A stretch of DNA of 64,000 nucleotides from an uncultured Dehalococcoidia bacterium (lineage in GTDB: Bacteria > Chloroflexota > Dehalococcoidia > Lucifugimonadales > UBA3495), in contig OY282565.1 of the NCBI GenBank assembly GCA_958296445.1, forward strand, positions 124,001 to 188,000. The letters are read 5' to 3'. The translations under genes were made by a program, and so were the position numbers. Below, in pieces: positions 1 to 8,506 of this stretch. The notes under the pieces are model-generated. The model did no database searches, was not told where the DNA came from, and saw nothing but the letters and a program-made list of their open reading frames with translations. Within the stretch, counting starts at the first letter, position 1. The number at the start of each line of letters is the position of its first letter.

Positions 1-357
1 CCGCCGGTAAAGGGATTGTTGCGTAGGTATCTGAAGGCCAACGCCCCCGGGATGGAGTGGGTGGCTGGTGTGGTTGATAGGGCGAATCTGCTGTTGGCGG
101 ATGACCGGCACGCCGCCGTTGGGCCGAGTTACTTTATGCGGGAAGGGCTTGACGAAGGGGCGGTCAAGCGCATTTGGCGGCATAGCGTCTTGCCGTATAT
201 TGAGGAACGCCTTTTCGGGCAGGGCGAAGGGCGGCTTGGGGATTTCGATCTGGATAAGTTGCGCGGGGCGGCGGTTTCGGGCAATGCTATAGAGGACTTT
301 GGGGCAGGGAACAGGGTTGCGTTGGATGGCGGCTACGGCGACGAAAGCGATGCGTGA
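1..357 (+). CDS. mcrB: McrB, C-terminal fragment (window edge)
   Basis: The open frame runs in from the window edge and ends at TGA 355-357, so only the last ~118 residues are present. The visible part (GPSYFM, then VLPYIEERLFG) resembles the helical C-terminus of McrB, the GTP-dependent AAA+ motor of the methylation-dependent McrBC restriction enzyme. The GTPase motifs would lie upstream of the window and cannot be checked. Identification rests partly on the McrC-type gene that follows with an overlapping start, the usual mcrBC arrangement. McrB binds modified DNA and translocates it; McrC supplies the nuclease. Confidence 0.72.
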   Translation, partial: PPVKGLLRRYLKANAPGMEWVAGVVDRANLLLADDRHAAVGPSYFMREGLDEGAVKRIWRHSVLPYIEERLFGQGEGRLGDFDLDKLRGAAVSGNAIEDFGAGNRVALDGGYGDESDA

Positions 358-1621
358 GATAAACCTGCGGGAATATCAGCGGAGCGGGCCGGTGCCGCTC
401 TCTGTTGGTGAGCGTGATGCGCTGGGCTCGGTCACTATTGAGTCGGCCACTGGCGCCGACAAGGCCGGGCGGTTGGTTACAATTGAGCCTGCGGTTGGCG
501 CCAACGCAGAGTATTATCTGACGCCGGGGTCTACTGTTGGCGCCTTGGAGATTGGCGGTCTGTCGGTGATTATCGAGCCGAAAATAGGCATACCTACGCT
601 GCTGTCGCTGGCTTGTTATGCTATCGGCAAAGTGAAGTTTCGTAGCGATGACTTCGACTTTCGTGATGCTGATGCGTTGCCGGATGCGCTGGCGTTGGCG
701 CTGGCTTCGCAGGCCGGGCGGGCGTTTTCCGGCGGGTTGTTGCATGGCTACCGCGTTGAGGAGGAAACGCTGCCGACGGTGCGGGGGCGTATCCGGTTTG
801 AGGAGCAACTGCGGCGCAGGTTCGGCGTTTCCTTTCCGGTGGAGGCGCGGTATGACGAATTTACCAGCGACATTCTTGCCAACCGGCTGGTGAAGGCGGC
901 GGTGTACCGGCTGGGCGGGATGCGGCTGCGGTCGCCGCAGGCCCGCCGGGGGCTGGGGTGGGCGGCGGGTGTGCTGGACGGGGTTTCGTTGCGGGATTTC
1001 CCGCCGGGCGGCGTGCCGGCGGTTGCCTTTGACCGGCTGAACGAACACTACCGGCGGGTGGTGGAGTTGTCGCGGCTCATCTTGCGGCATGGCGCCTTCG
1101 AGTCCGGCCGGGGCGCGGTGCGGGCGTCCGGGTTTCTGATGGATATGAACGTTGTCTTTCAGGAGTTCGTTACGCAGGCACTCCGGGATGCTCTGGGGGT
1201 TTCGGATGGGGCTTTTGGCTCTGATAAGGGCGGCGTGACGCTGGATGATGGGGGGCTGGTAAAGCTCCAGCCCGACTTGATGTGGCGGGATGGCCGCCGG
1301 TGCGTATTCGTCGGCGATGTTAAATACAAGAACGCAACCGATGGGGGCGTCCCCAACGCCGACCTTTATCAGATGCTCGCTTACGCCACCGCCCTTGATT
1401 TGCCGGGCGGCCTGCTGGTCTACGCGAAAGGCGAGGCGGATACGGCAGCCTACCTCGTCCGGCACTGCGGCAAGCGGCTGGAGGCTGCGGCCCTTGACCT
1501 GTCCGGCACTCTGGACGATATACTTGCCCGCGTCCGGGGGATAGGGCAGAAAGTCACGTTGCTGCGCGACGAGGCGCGGGGCGGCTGGCCGGGGGCGGCG
1601 GTTGGGGCCGCGGCGGCATAG
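350..1621 (+). CDS. mcrC: McrC, nuclease subunit of McrBC
   Basis: A 423-residue McrC-family protein. The N-terminus (MREINLREYQRSG) is the family's beta-rich McrB-contact region. The C-terminal half carries a PD-(D/E)xK nuclease site: P308-D309, then G322-D323-V-K325 inside the stretch VFVGDVKYKN. ATG 350 overlaps the mcrB stop by 8 bp and begins directly at the conserved N-terminus; in-frame starts at 299 and 326 would add residues without family similarity. Together with the upstream gene it should cut DNA carrying modified cytosine. The catalytic residues look intact. Confidence 0.88.
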   Translation: MREINLREYQRSGPVPLSVGERDALGSVTIESATGADKAGRLVTIEPAVGANAEYYLTPGSTVGALEIGGLSVIIEPKIGIPTLLSLACYAIGKVKFRSDDFDFRDADALPDALALALASQAGRAFSGGLLHGYRVEEETLPTVRGRIRFEEQLRRRFGVSFPVEARYDEFTSDILANRLVKAAVYRLGGMRLRSPQARRGLGWAAGVLDGVSLRDFPPGGVPAVAFDRLNEHYRRVVELSRLILRHGAFESGRGAVRASGFLMDMNVVFQEFVTQALRDALGVSDGAFGSDKGGVTLDDGGLVKLQPDLMWRDGRRCVFVGDVKYKNATDGGVPNADLYQMLAYATALDLPGGLLVYAKGEADTAAYLVRHCGKRLEAAALDLSGTLDDILARVRGIGQKVTLLRDEARGGWPGAAVGAAAA

Positions 1622-1661
1622 GCGTCCGATGGGCCACGGCCTTGATCGTTAGCCCAACTGA

Positions 1662-2543
1662 TTATTTCAATTGCTCCAGGGCGCGGCGTTGTAGCATCAT
1701 TTTGACCGGGCTGATGGGGCGGAAGGTGCGGGACATTCGCACGTCGCCGGCTAGGCTGAGCAGGGTATAGGCGTCGTAGGGTTCTAGGCCCTTTTCGCGG
1801 ACTAGGAAGTCAATCATGCTGCGGACTGCGCCTTTCATCGCGGGGCCGAGTTCCTCGCCGTAGTAGAGGGAGACGAAATAGTCGGGGGTCATTGCCTGGG
1901 GGCATTGGAGGTTCATACCCTTTTCGACGGTGACGCGGATGTGGCTGTCGGCGGCGCATTCGGCGCCGGTGCCGCCCACCGCGCCGTCGCCCACCACGGC
2001 GTGGCAGTCGCCCATAGCGAGCAGGCCGCCCTGGACGAACACGGGCAGCCAGAGGGTGCTGCCTTCGACCAGTTCCTTGATGTCTATGTCGCCCCCGTAG
2101 GGGCCGCTGTCGCTGGCGGTAAGCTGGGGGTAGGTGGGGGTGGTGGCGACTAGGCCCATAGACGGGTTCAGGGGCAGGCGGAGGCCGCTGGGCAGGACGA
2201 CGTGGCCGTTTTCGATGGTCATTACCGTGGGATAGGCGCGGTCGAATTCCTGCTCCAAGAAGCCGCGTCCGGGCGAAACCATGTGGGCCGCGCCCTCGGC
2301 GGCGCGGGGCGTGATGGTGATAAAATCCACGCGCAGGGCGTCGCCCGGTTCGGCGCCGTTGACGTAGATGGGGCCGATGGCCGGGCCTTTAAGCTGCTTT
2401 TCGTCTAGGGCTTTGGGGTCGCGGATGCCCTCGAAAGCGTCCCAAGTTTCCACCAGCAGCTCCTCGCCGGAGTCAATGGCGATGGCGGGCGGGTTGGCTG
2501 GGTCGAGGACGTAGATTTTGTGGTCGCGGGTGAGGCGTTGCAT
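1662..2543 (-). CDS. Acetamidase/formamidase family amidohydrolase
   Basis: A 293-residue protein of the FmdA/AmdA family, which hydrolyses short amides such as formamide or acetamide to ammonia and the acid. Family signatures visible are the N-terminal substrate-barrel segment (VETWDAFEG), the NGAEPGDALRVDF segment and the central GDCHAVVGDGAVGGTGAE stretch, whose acidic and histidine residues form the metal centre in the family. Length is about right for the short bacterial form. An AAGGAG Shine-Dalgarno lies 7 nt before the ATG at 2543. It converges with mcrC and shows no operon partner. The exact substrate cannot be read from sequence. Confidence 0.85.
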   Translation of the reverse strand: MQRLTRDHKIYVLDPANPPAIAIDSGEELLVETWDAFEGIRDPKALDEKQLKGPAIGPIYVNGAEPGDALRVDFITITPRAAEGAAHMVSPGRGFLEQEFDRAYPTVMTIENGHVVLPSGLRLPLNPSMGLVATTPTYPQLTASDSGPYGGDIDIKELVEGSTLWLPVFVQGGLLAMGDCHAVVGDGAVGGTGAECAADSHIRVTVEKGMNLQCPQAMTPDYFVSLYYGEELGPAMKGAVRSMIDFLVREKGLEPYDAYTLLSLAGDVRMSRTFRPISPVKMMLQRRALEQLK

Positions 2544-2578
2544 GGCGGGCTCCTTTTGGTAAAGCGTTGTAATCCGGT

Positions 2579-3520
2579 TTATGGTGTGACAGCAGGCGCG
2601 GCGGATAATTGGGATTCAAACATATTATCCGCAAGCCGCCGTTTCGCTTCCGTTACGCAACTCTCGTCATTGTCAAACCCGATGTAGCGCCGTCCTAGTG
2701 CTTTTGCCGCGACCAGAGTTGACCCACTGCCGCAGAACGGGTCTAGGATAACTTGCCCCTCTAGGGTGGTTAGTTCAATTAGCGCCTTTAGCAATTTTAC
2801 GGGTTTTTGTGTGATGTGGCGGCCTGCTTCTCCAGGCGCAAAGCCGGATTGCAAGACGTTATCCGGGCTGTGTTCATAGGCGATAAAGGCGTTTTCGTTA
2901 AACGCTCCAACACCTTGGGCTATTACGTTGTCCGCAATAGTTGTTCCAATGATGTACGGCTTTACGAACCATAGGATTGGCTCAAATTTTGGCCGCAGGT
3001 TTCCAACTCGCCAACCGCTCCATTTATCGCCGTTTTCGGTATCGCCGCGTCTGTTGAATATCACACTCAGCCGCTGCGCTCGATGGGGCGCCGTTTCTCT
3101 CAACCAGGCTAACGAGTCTTTGAATGTAAAACCGGCGTCCTCAAACGCAACAATACACCGGTGCGAGAATCTGCGCCCAGCAAAAACGACAGCAGAACCG
3201 CCGGGCTTGAGGATGCGCAACCATTCGCCCGCAAAGGACTCGCACCAGCGTTGATACTCGGCAGGGATTCGTCTATCAGCCTCTGACCACCCGTTAAGAG
3301 GTTTCCCTCTACGCTTGAAAACAGCCCCGGCCTTGATTTGTGCCGGGCTAGAGCCAAGAAAAGCCGAGTTGGTATTATCATGGAGAACATCCCATTTGTC
3401 GGTGCCGATTCCGTATGGGATGTCGCTCAAAATGAGATGCACGCTTGTGCTGGGAAGCTCTTTTACTGCGGTTATCCCGTCTGACAGGGAGATTGTATCA
3501 AATAAACCTTGCTCAGTCAT
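2579..3520 (-). CDS. DNA adenine methyltransferase of a HindIII-like RM system (beta class)
   Basis: A 313-residue SAM-dependent DNA methyltransferase. The catalytic motif IV is SDIPYG (residues 32-37, a DPPY variant) and precedes the SAM-binding motif I DPFCGSGSTL (from residue 260); this order defines the beta class. The pocket QKPVKLLKALIELTT lies between them. Its ATG starts one base after the stop of the restriction gene, with a GAGAGGA ribosome site inside that gene, so the two are translationally coupled. By analogy with the partner it should protect AAGCTT by N6-adenine methylation; specificity is inferred only from the neighbour. Confidence 0.88.
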   Translation of the reverse strand: MTEQGLFDTISLSDGITAVKELPSTSVHLILSDIPYGIGTDKWDVLHDNTNSAFLGSSPAQIKAGAVFKRRGKPLNGWSEADRRIPAEYQRWCESFAGEWLRILKPGGSAVVFAGRRFSHRCIVAFEDAGFTFKDSLAWLRETAPHRAQRLSVIFNRRGDTENGDKWSGWRVGNLRPKFEPILWFVKPYIIGTTIADNVIAQGVGAFNENAFIAYEHSPDNVLQSGFAPGEAGRHITQKPVKLLKALIELTTLEGQVILDPFCGSGSTLVAAKALGRRYIGFDNDESCVTEAKRRLADNMFESQLSAAPAVTP

Positions 3521-3521
3521 T

Positions 3522-4430
3522 TCATTCCTCTCTCAAGAGTTCGCCGTGTTCCACGCTCCTGATTTGCGCTGCTCTGGAGTCAATGCGGTATGACCGGATT
3601 AGAGCATCCAAAGCTTCTTGGTGCGACAAAGCAAGCAATCTGTTACGTTCCGATTGGAGGTATCTAAGGGATTCCTGTTTCACTGCCTCAAGGGATTCTA
3701 TTGATGCTGTCTTTTCGGTTGTCCAGATGTTAGCATCTTTATCCAAAAACTTCACAAGTGTGCGGTTGATGCCAGTCCAGTAATCTACGGCGTTTTTACT
3801 AGGATGCAGAGTTGCGACGATTTTCAGAATTTTGTGCAGTGTCAGCTCAGCTTGCTTTACTCCTCGACGCAACGCAAGTGCCACCAAGACAGCTAAGTGA
3901 GGGTAACTGATAATACATACATTCCGGGCAATCGCCTGGTAATAAATTTGACTCAGGCGTGTTGGTAGTTGATATATCGGGCAAACCAGAATCGCGTAAT
4001 CCAAACCGCCTCGCCAGCCATCTAATGCTTGAACCTTGAAATCCTTCTGATTTTTGGCCGTGCAGCTAAGTCGAAAAGCCTTTGCATCCGCCACTAATGA
4101 AAAATCGCTTCCCCTTGCTTGAACGTCTGCTGAATCCGCGCGTGCGTCAACAACAATGCTGCTAAGTCCTATTGCTGACAAAGTTTCGCTTACTACGGAG
4201 TCTGTATATTTCGAGTACAATTTTTCCTGAGAGGAGTCATGGCTGTACTGTTCTGGCATAGCTCCGCAGAAGCGCAGATGATGAATGAGAACTTCCACGG
4301 TTTCGAGTGTTATCTCCGCGCGAAGTTTCGCGAGAATTCTTTGTGAATTCTCGTCAAAGGAACCGTTGAGTGTTTCCAAGTATTCAATCCATTGAATCCG
4401 ACGCTGAATGGCGTTTATCTGTATAGGCAT
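3522..4430 (-). CDS. HindIII-family type II restriction endonuclease
   Basis: A 302-residue protein close to R.HindIII in length. The core VADAKAFRLSCTAKNQKDFK (from residue 113) closely resembles the HindIII catalytic segment, in which Asp and Lys of D-x-K bind magnesium; here these are D115 and K117, with D102 as likely third ligand. The following segment (LDYAILVCPIYQLPTRLSQIY) fits the same family. The endonuclease is promoter-proximal and the methyltransferase follows, coupled to its stop codon. Both genes are visibly less GC-rich than their neighbours, which suggests horizontal transfer. The expected target AAGCTT is inferred from homology. Confidence 0.87.
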   Translation of the reverse strand: MPIQINAIQRRIQWIEYLETLNGSFDENSQRILAKLRAEITLETVEVLIHHLRFCGAMPEQYSHDSSQEKLYSKYTDSVVSETLSAIGLSSIVVDARADSADVQARGSDFSLVADAKAFRLSCTAKNQKDFKVQALDGWRGGLDYAILVCPIYQLPTRLSQIYYQAIARNVCIISYPHLAVLVALALRRGVKQAELTLHKILKIVATLHPSKNAVDYWTGINRTLVKFLDKDANIWTTEKTASIESLEAVKQESLRYLQSERNRLLALSHQEALDALIRSYRIDSRAAQIRSVEHGELLREE

Positions 4431-4485
4431 AAGGAATCAATCCCCTCCTGCGTAAGTGTAAGTATGATAATTTCAGTAGCTGTTG

Positions 4486-5202
4486 CTACTCTGTTAGCCG
4501 CTCTAGGCGGTAGGTGACGGTGGCGGGTGGGGTTAGGTCTATTACGCAGATTGCGCCTTGTTGGGGGGCGCCTATGGGGCCGTAGGGGCAGCCGGAGTAG
4601 ACGGCTGTGGCGCTGCCGCGGGATACGTCGGCGTGGCGGTCCCAGTGGCCTAGGGCTAGGTAGTGGCAGGGCGCGGCGGCGATGTCTTGGGGGTAGATGG
4701 GCGAGGAGCGTTGCTCACGGTCGGCTTCGTCGTGAAAATGGCCGTGGGCCAGGGCCACCAGCCAGCGGCCTTCGGTTGGGGTTGGCATTCCGTGGAGCGG
4801 GCGAAAGTCGGGGGTGTGGGACAGCATCGCGCGGCCCCATAACTCCAGTTCCAGGTCGGGGAAGGCCAGGGTTTCGCCATCGGGCTGGCGGAAGACGCGC
4901 AGGTTGGGGGGCGCGTGGTCAAAGGGCGGGCGGCGGTATACCGAGGTTTTGTGGGCTAGGTCGTGGTTGCCGGGCAGGACGATTGCCGGGGCGTCCAGCC
5001 GCGCTATCTGTGCTAAGAACCGCTCCAGAACGTCGTTGGATACGCGCTCGTTGTCGAATACGTCGCCGGCCAGTAGCAGCGCGTCGCCGCTTAGCCGCCC
5101 CACTGCGTCCACCACCGACTCTAGGACGTCGTCTGCCCGCGGGTGGCCCGAGGGGTCGCCCAGGTGAGTGTCGGAGGTGTGGATGAGGCGGAGTTTTTTC
5201 AT
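4486..5202 (-). CDS. Metallophosphoesterase, SbcD/Mre11-like
   Basis: A 238-residue calcineurin-like phosphoesterase. All metal-binding motifs are present in order: DTHLG (residue 11 on), GDVFDN, GNHD, and the late histidine pair in GHFH and GHWDRH. Members resembling SbcD/Mre11 process DNA ends, but this protein is shorter than SbcD (about 400 residues) and has no SbcC-like ATPase beside it, so a stand-alone nuclease or phosphodiesterase role is possible. An AGGAGC ribosome site precedes the ATG. It follows the RM operon on the same strand after ~50 bp. Confidence 0.8.
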   Translation of the reverse strand: MKKLRLIHTSDTHLGDPSGHPRADDVLESVVDAVGRLSGDALLLAGDVFDNERVSNDVLERFLAQIARLDAPAIVLPGNHDLAHKTSVYRRPPFDHAPPNLRVFRQPDGETLAFPDLELELWGRAMLSHTPDFRPLHGMPTPTEGRWLVALAHGHFHDEADREQRSSPIYPQDIAAAPCHYLALGHWDRHADVSRGSATAVYSGCPYGPIGAPQQGAICVIDLTPPATVTYRLERLTE

Positions 5203-5227
5203 ATTGCCGGTTCGCTCCTGATGTTGG

Positions 5228-5551
5228 TTAGTTGAACAAGTTGGGCAGCAGTTCCTTGGTTTCGCGCCATACGCCTTCCGGGCCTACGGCAATCAGGCCG
5301 ATGATTATTAGGGTGAAAAAGATAACTAGGATGGCGATGTTTCGTCGGCTGGGTTTGGATTGCTGGGGGCTTTGGGGGCGGTTAGTATTCCGAATCGAGC
5401 GCCAGGAAAATCGAATGAATCCTCCAGGCAGGCGTTGCTCAAACTCCAAGCGGATTTCTACTGATTCAGAATCCGGTTCCTGATTTTCTCCGGGTAATTC
5501 GCCGTGGCATTGTGGGCCACAGGGTACTTGCGGTTCTCCATATTCGGCCAT
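5228..5551 (-). CDS. Small protein with C-terminal transmembrane segment
   Basis: A 107-residue protein of unknown function beginning MAEYGEPQVPC. It has a polar N-terminus with two Cys-containing turns, a basic middle and one hydrophobic helix near the end (NIAILVIFFTLIIIGLIAV), so it is probably tail-anchored in the cytoplasmic membrane. The start at 5551 was chosen because it lies 8 nt after the stop of the upstream small gene; a longer reading to 5647 overlaps that gene. No family is recognised. Confidence 0.5.
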   Translation of the reverse strand: MAEYGEPQVPCGPQCHGELPGENQEPDSESVEIRLEFEQRLPGGFIRFSWRSIRNTNRPQSPQQSKPSRRNIAILVIFFTLIIIGLIAVGPEGVWRETKELLPNLFN

Positions 5552-5559
5552 GGATTGGG

Positions 5560-5865
5560 CTACCCGGCCTTTGTGGACTTGCTGGGGGAAGGATCGTCCT
5601 CTAGGGTCGTGACGCCGGGAATGGTCAATTTGGCTTGCACTTCCCACGCATCGTTGATTGAAGCGAGTCCAAGACCTTCCTTTCGGAAATGCCGCGCGAC
5701 TTCGTACATCAAGATGCTTTTCGATACTAGGTCCTCAACGGATATGCCTTCCTCTTCGGCCCATTGCTCCATCTGCTGGTAAGTCTTCTGGGAAACCGCA
5801 AATTCCACGTCGTCTTCGGGTTCTTCCTTGCCTTTGCCCTTTTTCCAGAAATTTGCTAGGAACAT
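5560..5865 (-). CDS. Hypothetical small acidic protein
   Basis: A 101-residue protein starting MFLANFWKKGKGK, then an acidic stretch and a helix-rich core (KTYQQMEQWAEEEGISVEDLVSKSI) resembling a ribbon-helix-helix-like or antitoxin-type helical unit, without a recognisable family match. A GGGAGAGG ribosome site precedes the ATG. The downstream membrane-anchored small gene begins 8 nt after its stop, so the two probably form an operon. Function unknown. Confidence 0.55.
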   Translation of the reverse strand: MFLANFWKKGKGKEEPEDDVEFAVSQKTYQQMEQWAEEEGISVEDLVSKSILMYEVARHFRKEGLGLASINDAWEVQAKLTIPGVTTLEDDPSPSKSTKAG

Positions 5866-5922
5866 TGCCGCCTCTCCCTAACCGGGTTTTGTTGATTATA
5901 GCTTTTTGGGGGGTTGCTGGAG

Positions 5923-7116
5923 TCAGTTGTTGCCGATTACTTTGCGGGCTTGTAAGTCGGCGATTTGATCCGGGGTGTAGCCTTGTTCGGTTAGGACTTC
6001 GGCGTTGTGCTGGCCTAGTAGGGGGGGCGGGCGGCGGATGGAGGCGGGGGAGTCGCTTAGCTTTAGGGGGGAGTTGGGGGTTTTCAGGTTGGGGACGTTG
6101 GGGTGTTCCATTTCGGCAATCATATTGCGGGCCAGGATTTGCGGGTTGGTTACTACGTCGGAAACGCGGTTGATGGGGCCGCAGGGGACGCCGGCCTGGT
6201 TGATTAGGGACACCCAATGGGCGGTGGTTTGATGCCGGAAAACTTCCATCAGGATGCCGACACATTCCTCGCGGTGGGCTACGCGGTCGGTGTTGGTGGC
6301 GAAGCGGGGGTCTTCCAGCAGGTCGTCGCGGCCGATGCCCCGGCACATCCGTTCCCAGAGTCCTTGGTTGGCGCAACCTAGGATGAAGTAGCCGTCGGAG
6401 GAGGCGAAGCTCTGGTAGGGGACTAGGCTGGGGTGTCCCGAACCCATGCGGTGGGGGTCTTCGCCGGTGCCGAGGTAGCGGGTGGCGTGGTAGCTCAGGG
6501 CGGCTACTTGGCCGTCGAGCAGGGACGCTTCCACCCATTGGCCGCGGCCGGTGCGGTCGCGCTGGCGGAGGGCGGTGAGGATGGTTCCGTAGGCCATCAT
6601 ACCGGCGAACAGGTCAACTAGGGAGAAGCCTACCCGCAGCGGCAGGCCGTCGGGTTCGCCGGTGAGGTGCATCAGCCCGCTGTAGGCTTGGATGATGAGG
6701 TCGTAGCCGGGCATATCGGACATTGGGCCGGTGCGCCCGTAGCCGGAGATGGAGCAGTAGACGATGCCGGGGTTGAGGTTGCTGATGGCGTCGTAGCCTA
6801 GGCCCATACGGTCGAGGGCGCCGGCGCGGAAACTCTCAATCATCACGTCGGCGCTGGCGGCTAGGCGGCGGACCAGCTCTACGCCTTCGGGTTCCTTGAG
6901 GTTGACGGTGATGCTGCGCTTGTTGCGGTTGAAGGTTAGGAACTGGGTGCTTTCGGTGTTCCAGAAGGGGGTCCAGTTGCGGGTTTCGTCGCCTTGGGAG
7001 GGTTCCTCGATTTTCACCACGTCGGCTCCCATATCGCCGAGCAGCATAGTGCAGAAGGGGCCGGCCAGGGTTCGGGTTATGTCTACGACCTTGATGTCGT
7101 CCAGCGCAGCAGGCAT
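5923..7116 (-). CDS. CaiB/BaiF (class III) CoA-transferase
   Basis: A 397-residue family III CoA-transferase, which moves CoA between carboxylic acids through an aspartyl-CoA intermediate. The catalytic aspartate is D139 in MPGYDLIIQAYSGL, and the family N-terminus (VDITRTLAGPFCTMLLGDMG) and adenine-contact region (ADVVKIEEP) are clear. ATG 7116 begins right at the conserved region; a start at 7149 would add 11 unrelated residues. No acyl-CoA partner gene adjoins it, so the substrate is unknown. It is divergent from the ribokinase. Confidence 0.93.
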   Translation of the reverse strand: MPAALDDIKVVDITRTLAGPFCTMLLGDMGADVVKIEEPSQGDETRNWTPFWNTESTQFLTFNRNKRSITVNLKEPEGVELVRRLAASADVMIESFRAGALDRMGLGYDAISNLNPGIVYCSISGYGRTGPMSDMPGYDLIIQAYSGLMHLTGEPDGLPLRVGFSLVDLFAGMMAYGTILTALRQRDRTGRGQWVEASLLDGQVAALSYHATRYLGTGEDPHRMGSGHPSLVPYQSFASSDGYFILGCANQGLWERMCRGIGRDDLLEDPRFATNTDRVAHREECVGILMEVFRHQTTAHWVSLINQAGVPCGPINRVSDVVTNPQILARNMIAEMEHPNVPNLKTPNSPLKLSDSPASIRRPPPLLGQHNAEVLTEQGYTPDQIADLQARKVIGNN

Positions 7117-7149
7117 TGCCAGTCTCCGATAAGTGTAATCGGGTAACAA

Positions 7150-7327
7150 TTTGCCGATTATAGCACGTTCCCCGGTTGAGACCGGGGTTTGGCTTGGGCT
7201 CGGGGGTTGTCTGAATCAGGATTTACCGGATTAGAGGATTTTCAGGATTTTCCTCTGGCAGTTTGCGATTGACCGGGCGGGGTGGGGGTGCTAGGTTGGC
7301 GGCATCGTGTATAGGAGCGGGCGGGTT
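7150..7327. repeat. Intergenic region with a GTCTGAATCAGGATTT-type repeat
   Basis: Divergent spacer between the CoA-transferase and ribokinase. At 7209-7255 it holds one copy of a dispersed repeat starting GTCTGAATCAGGATTT followed by GGATT-like half units. Other copies lie near 9177, 36043, 36093, 38992, 39845, 39905 and, inverted, 39965-40001. Its coordinates avoid all coding regions. Confidence 0.65.
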
Positions 7328-8272
7328 ATGAGCGGTTGCGGGACGGCTGGGGTGGTGGTGCTGGGGGGTATCAATATGGATTTGGTTACTTATTCGGCGC
7401 GGTTCCCGGAGGTTGGGGAAACGGTGGCCGGGGAGCGGTTTTTGACTTACGCGGGCGGCAAGGGGGCGAATCAGGCGGTGGCGGCGGCGCGGATGGGGGC
7501 GGCCACGGCGATGGTGGGGCGCGTGGGCGATGACTTGTTCGGGCCGCAATTGCTGGACGGATTGCGGGCGGCGGGGGTTGACGTTTCTAGGGTTGCCGTC
7601 GGGGTTGGGGAGACGTCGGGCATTGCGGTTATCAGCGTGGACGGCACGGCGCAGAACCGGATTGTGCAGGTGCTGGGGGCCAATTCCGCCTGCGGCGCGG
7701 AGCAGGTTGGCGCGGTGGCCGCCGCTCTGGAGGGCGCGGATACGCTGATGTTGCAATTGGAAGCTCCTATGGAGGTGTCGCTGACGGCGGCGCGGGCGGC
7801 GCGGGCCGTTGGCAAGACGGTGATGCTGGATCCGGGGCCGGTGCGCCCGGTGCCTGATGAGTTGCTGGGGCTGGCCGATGTGATAACGCCTAACGAGACC
7901 GAGGCGGAGGCGCTGGTGGGCTTTGCCGTTGACGGGCTGGACGCGGCGGCGCGGGCGGCGTCCGTGCTGCTGGCCCGGGGCGCCGGGGCGGCGGTGGTCA
8001 AGCTGGGGGCGCAGGGTGCCTGTTTCGCGGCGAAAGACCGGGACGGCGGGGCGCCGGGTTTTCAGTCGGCTTTTCCGGTGGCGGCGGTGGATACGGTGGC
8101 GGCGGGCGACGCTTTTAACGGGGCGTTGGCGGTCTGCCTGGCCGAGGGTATGGGGCTGGCGCGGGCGGTGCGGGTGGCCTGCGCCGCGGGGGCGCTGGCG
8201 GTGACGGTTACGGGGGCGCAGGATTCTATGCCGGGCAGGGCGGCGGTGGAGGCGCTGCTGGCGGGGGGGTGA
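7328..8272 (+). CDS. rbsK: Ribokinase (PfkB family sugar kinase)
   Basis: A 314-residue PfkB-family kinase. The N-terminal sugar-binding motif GGINMDLV and the family signature GGKGANQAVAAARMG are present. The C-terminal signature is DTVAAGDAFNGAL, whose Asp (in AGDAFNG) is the catalytic base. The NETEAE segment contributes the phosphate-binding asparagine/glutamate motif. The combination matches ribokinase (ribose + ATP to ribose-5-phosphate) better than fructokinase, but substrate is inferred. ATG 7328 was preferred over 7307 because it sits just before the conserved core. No ribose transporter adjoins it. Confidence 0.85.
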   Translation: MSGCGTAGVVVLGGINMDLVTYSARFPEVGETVAGERFLTYAGGKGANQAVAAARMGAATAMVGRVGDDLFGPQLLDGLRAAGVDVSRVAVGVGETSGIAVISVDGTAQNRIVQVLGANSACGAEQVGAVAAALEGADTLMLQLEAPMEVSLTAARAARAVGKTVMLDPGPVRPVPDELLGLADVITPNETEAEALVGFAVDGLDAAARAASVLLARGAGAAVVKLGAQGACFAAKDRDGGAPGFQSAFPVAAVDTVAAGDAFNGALAVCLAEGMGLARAVRVACAAGALAVTVTGAQDSMPGRAAVEALLAGG

Positions 8273-8433
8273 GGTTGTTCGCTTGCTGGCTTGGTCGGTT
8301 TCTTGTTAGGGCGGCGCAGACTGCCGCCGGTTGCGGTGTGTTCGGCCATTGCCGCCATTGCGCCCGTCGCCAGCAGTGTAGCGAGCAGGGATAGTAGCAA
8401 GCCCGGCGGCGTAGGTTCCGGGGGTTGCGGCTC

Positions 8434-8452
8434 GGGGGGGGGGGGGGGGGGG
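8434..8452. repeat. 19-base poly-G tract
   Basis: Uninterrupted run of 19 G between the ribokinase and the next gene, outside any supported coding region. Runs of this length are prone to slippage and can form quadruplexes. It may also be a sequencing or assembly weak point. Confidence 0.9.
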
Positions 8453-8506
8453 CGGATGGGGTTTTTGGGCGGGTGCGGTTGGACATCTGTACCGTCGCTT
8501 GTTGCG

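Noticed and set aside
5735..6538. Leftward frame with many Pro/Arg residues overlapping the CoA-transferase
   Set aside because: Out-of-frame shadow of the CoA-transferase gene.
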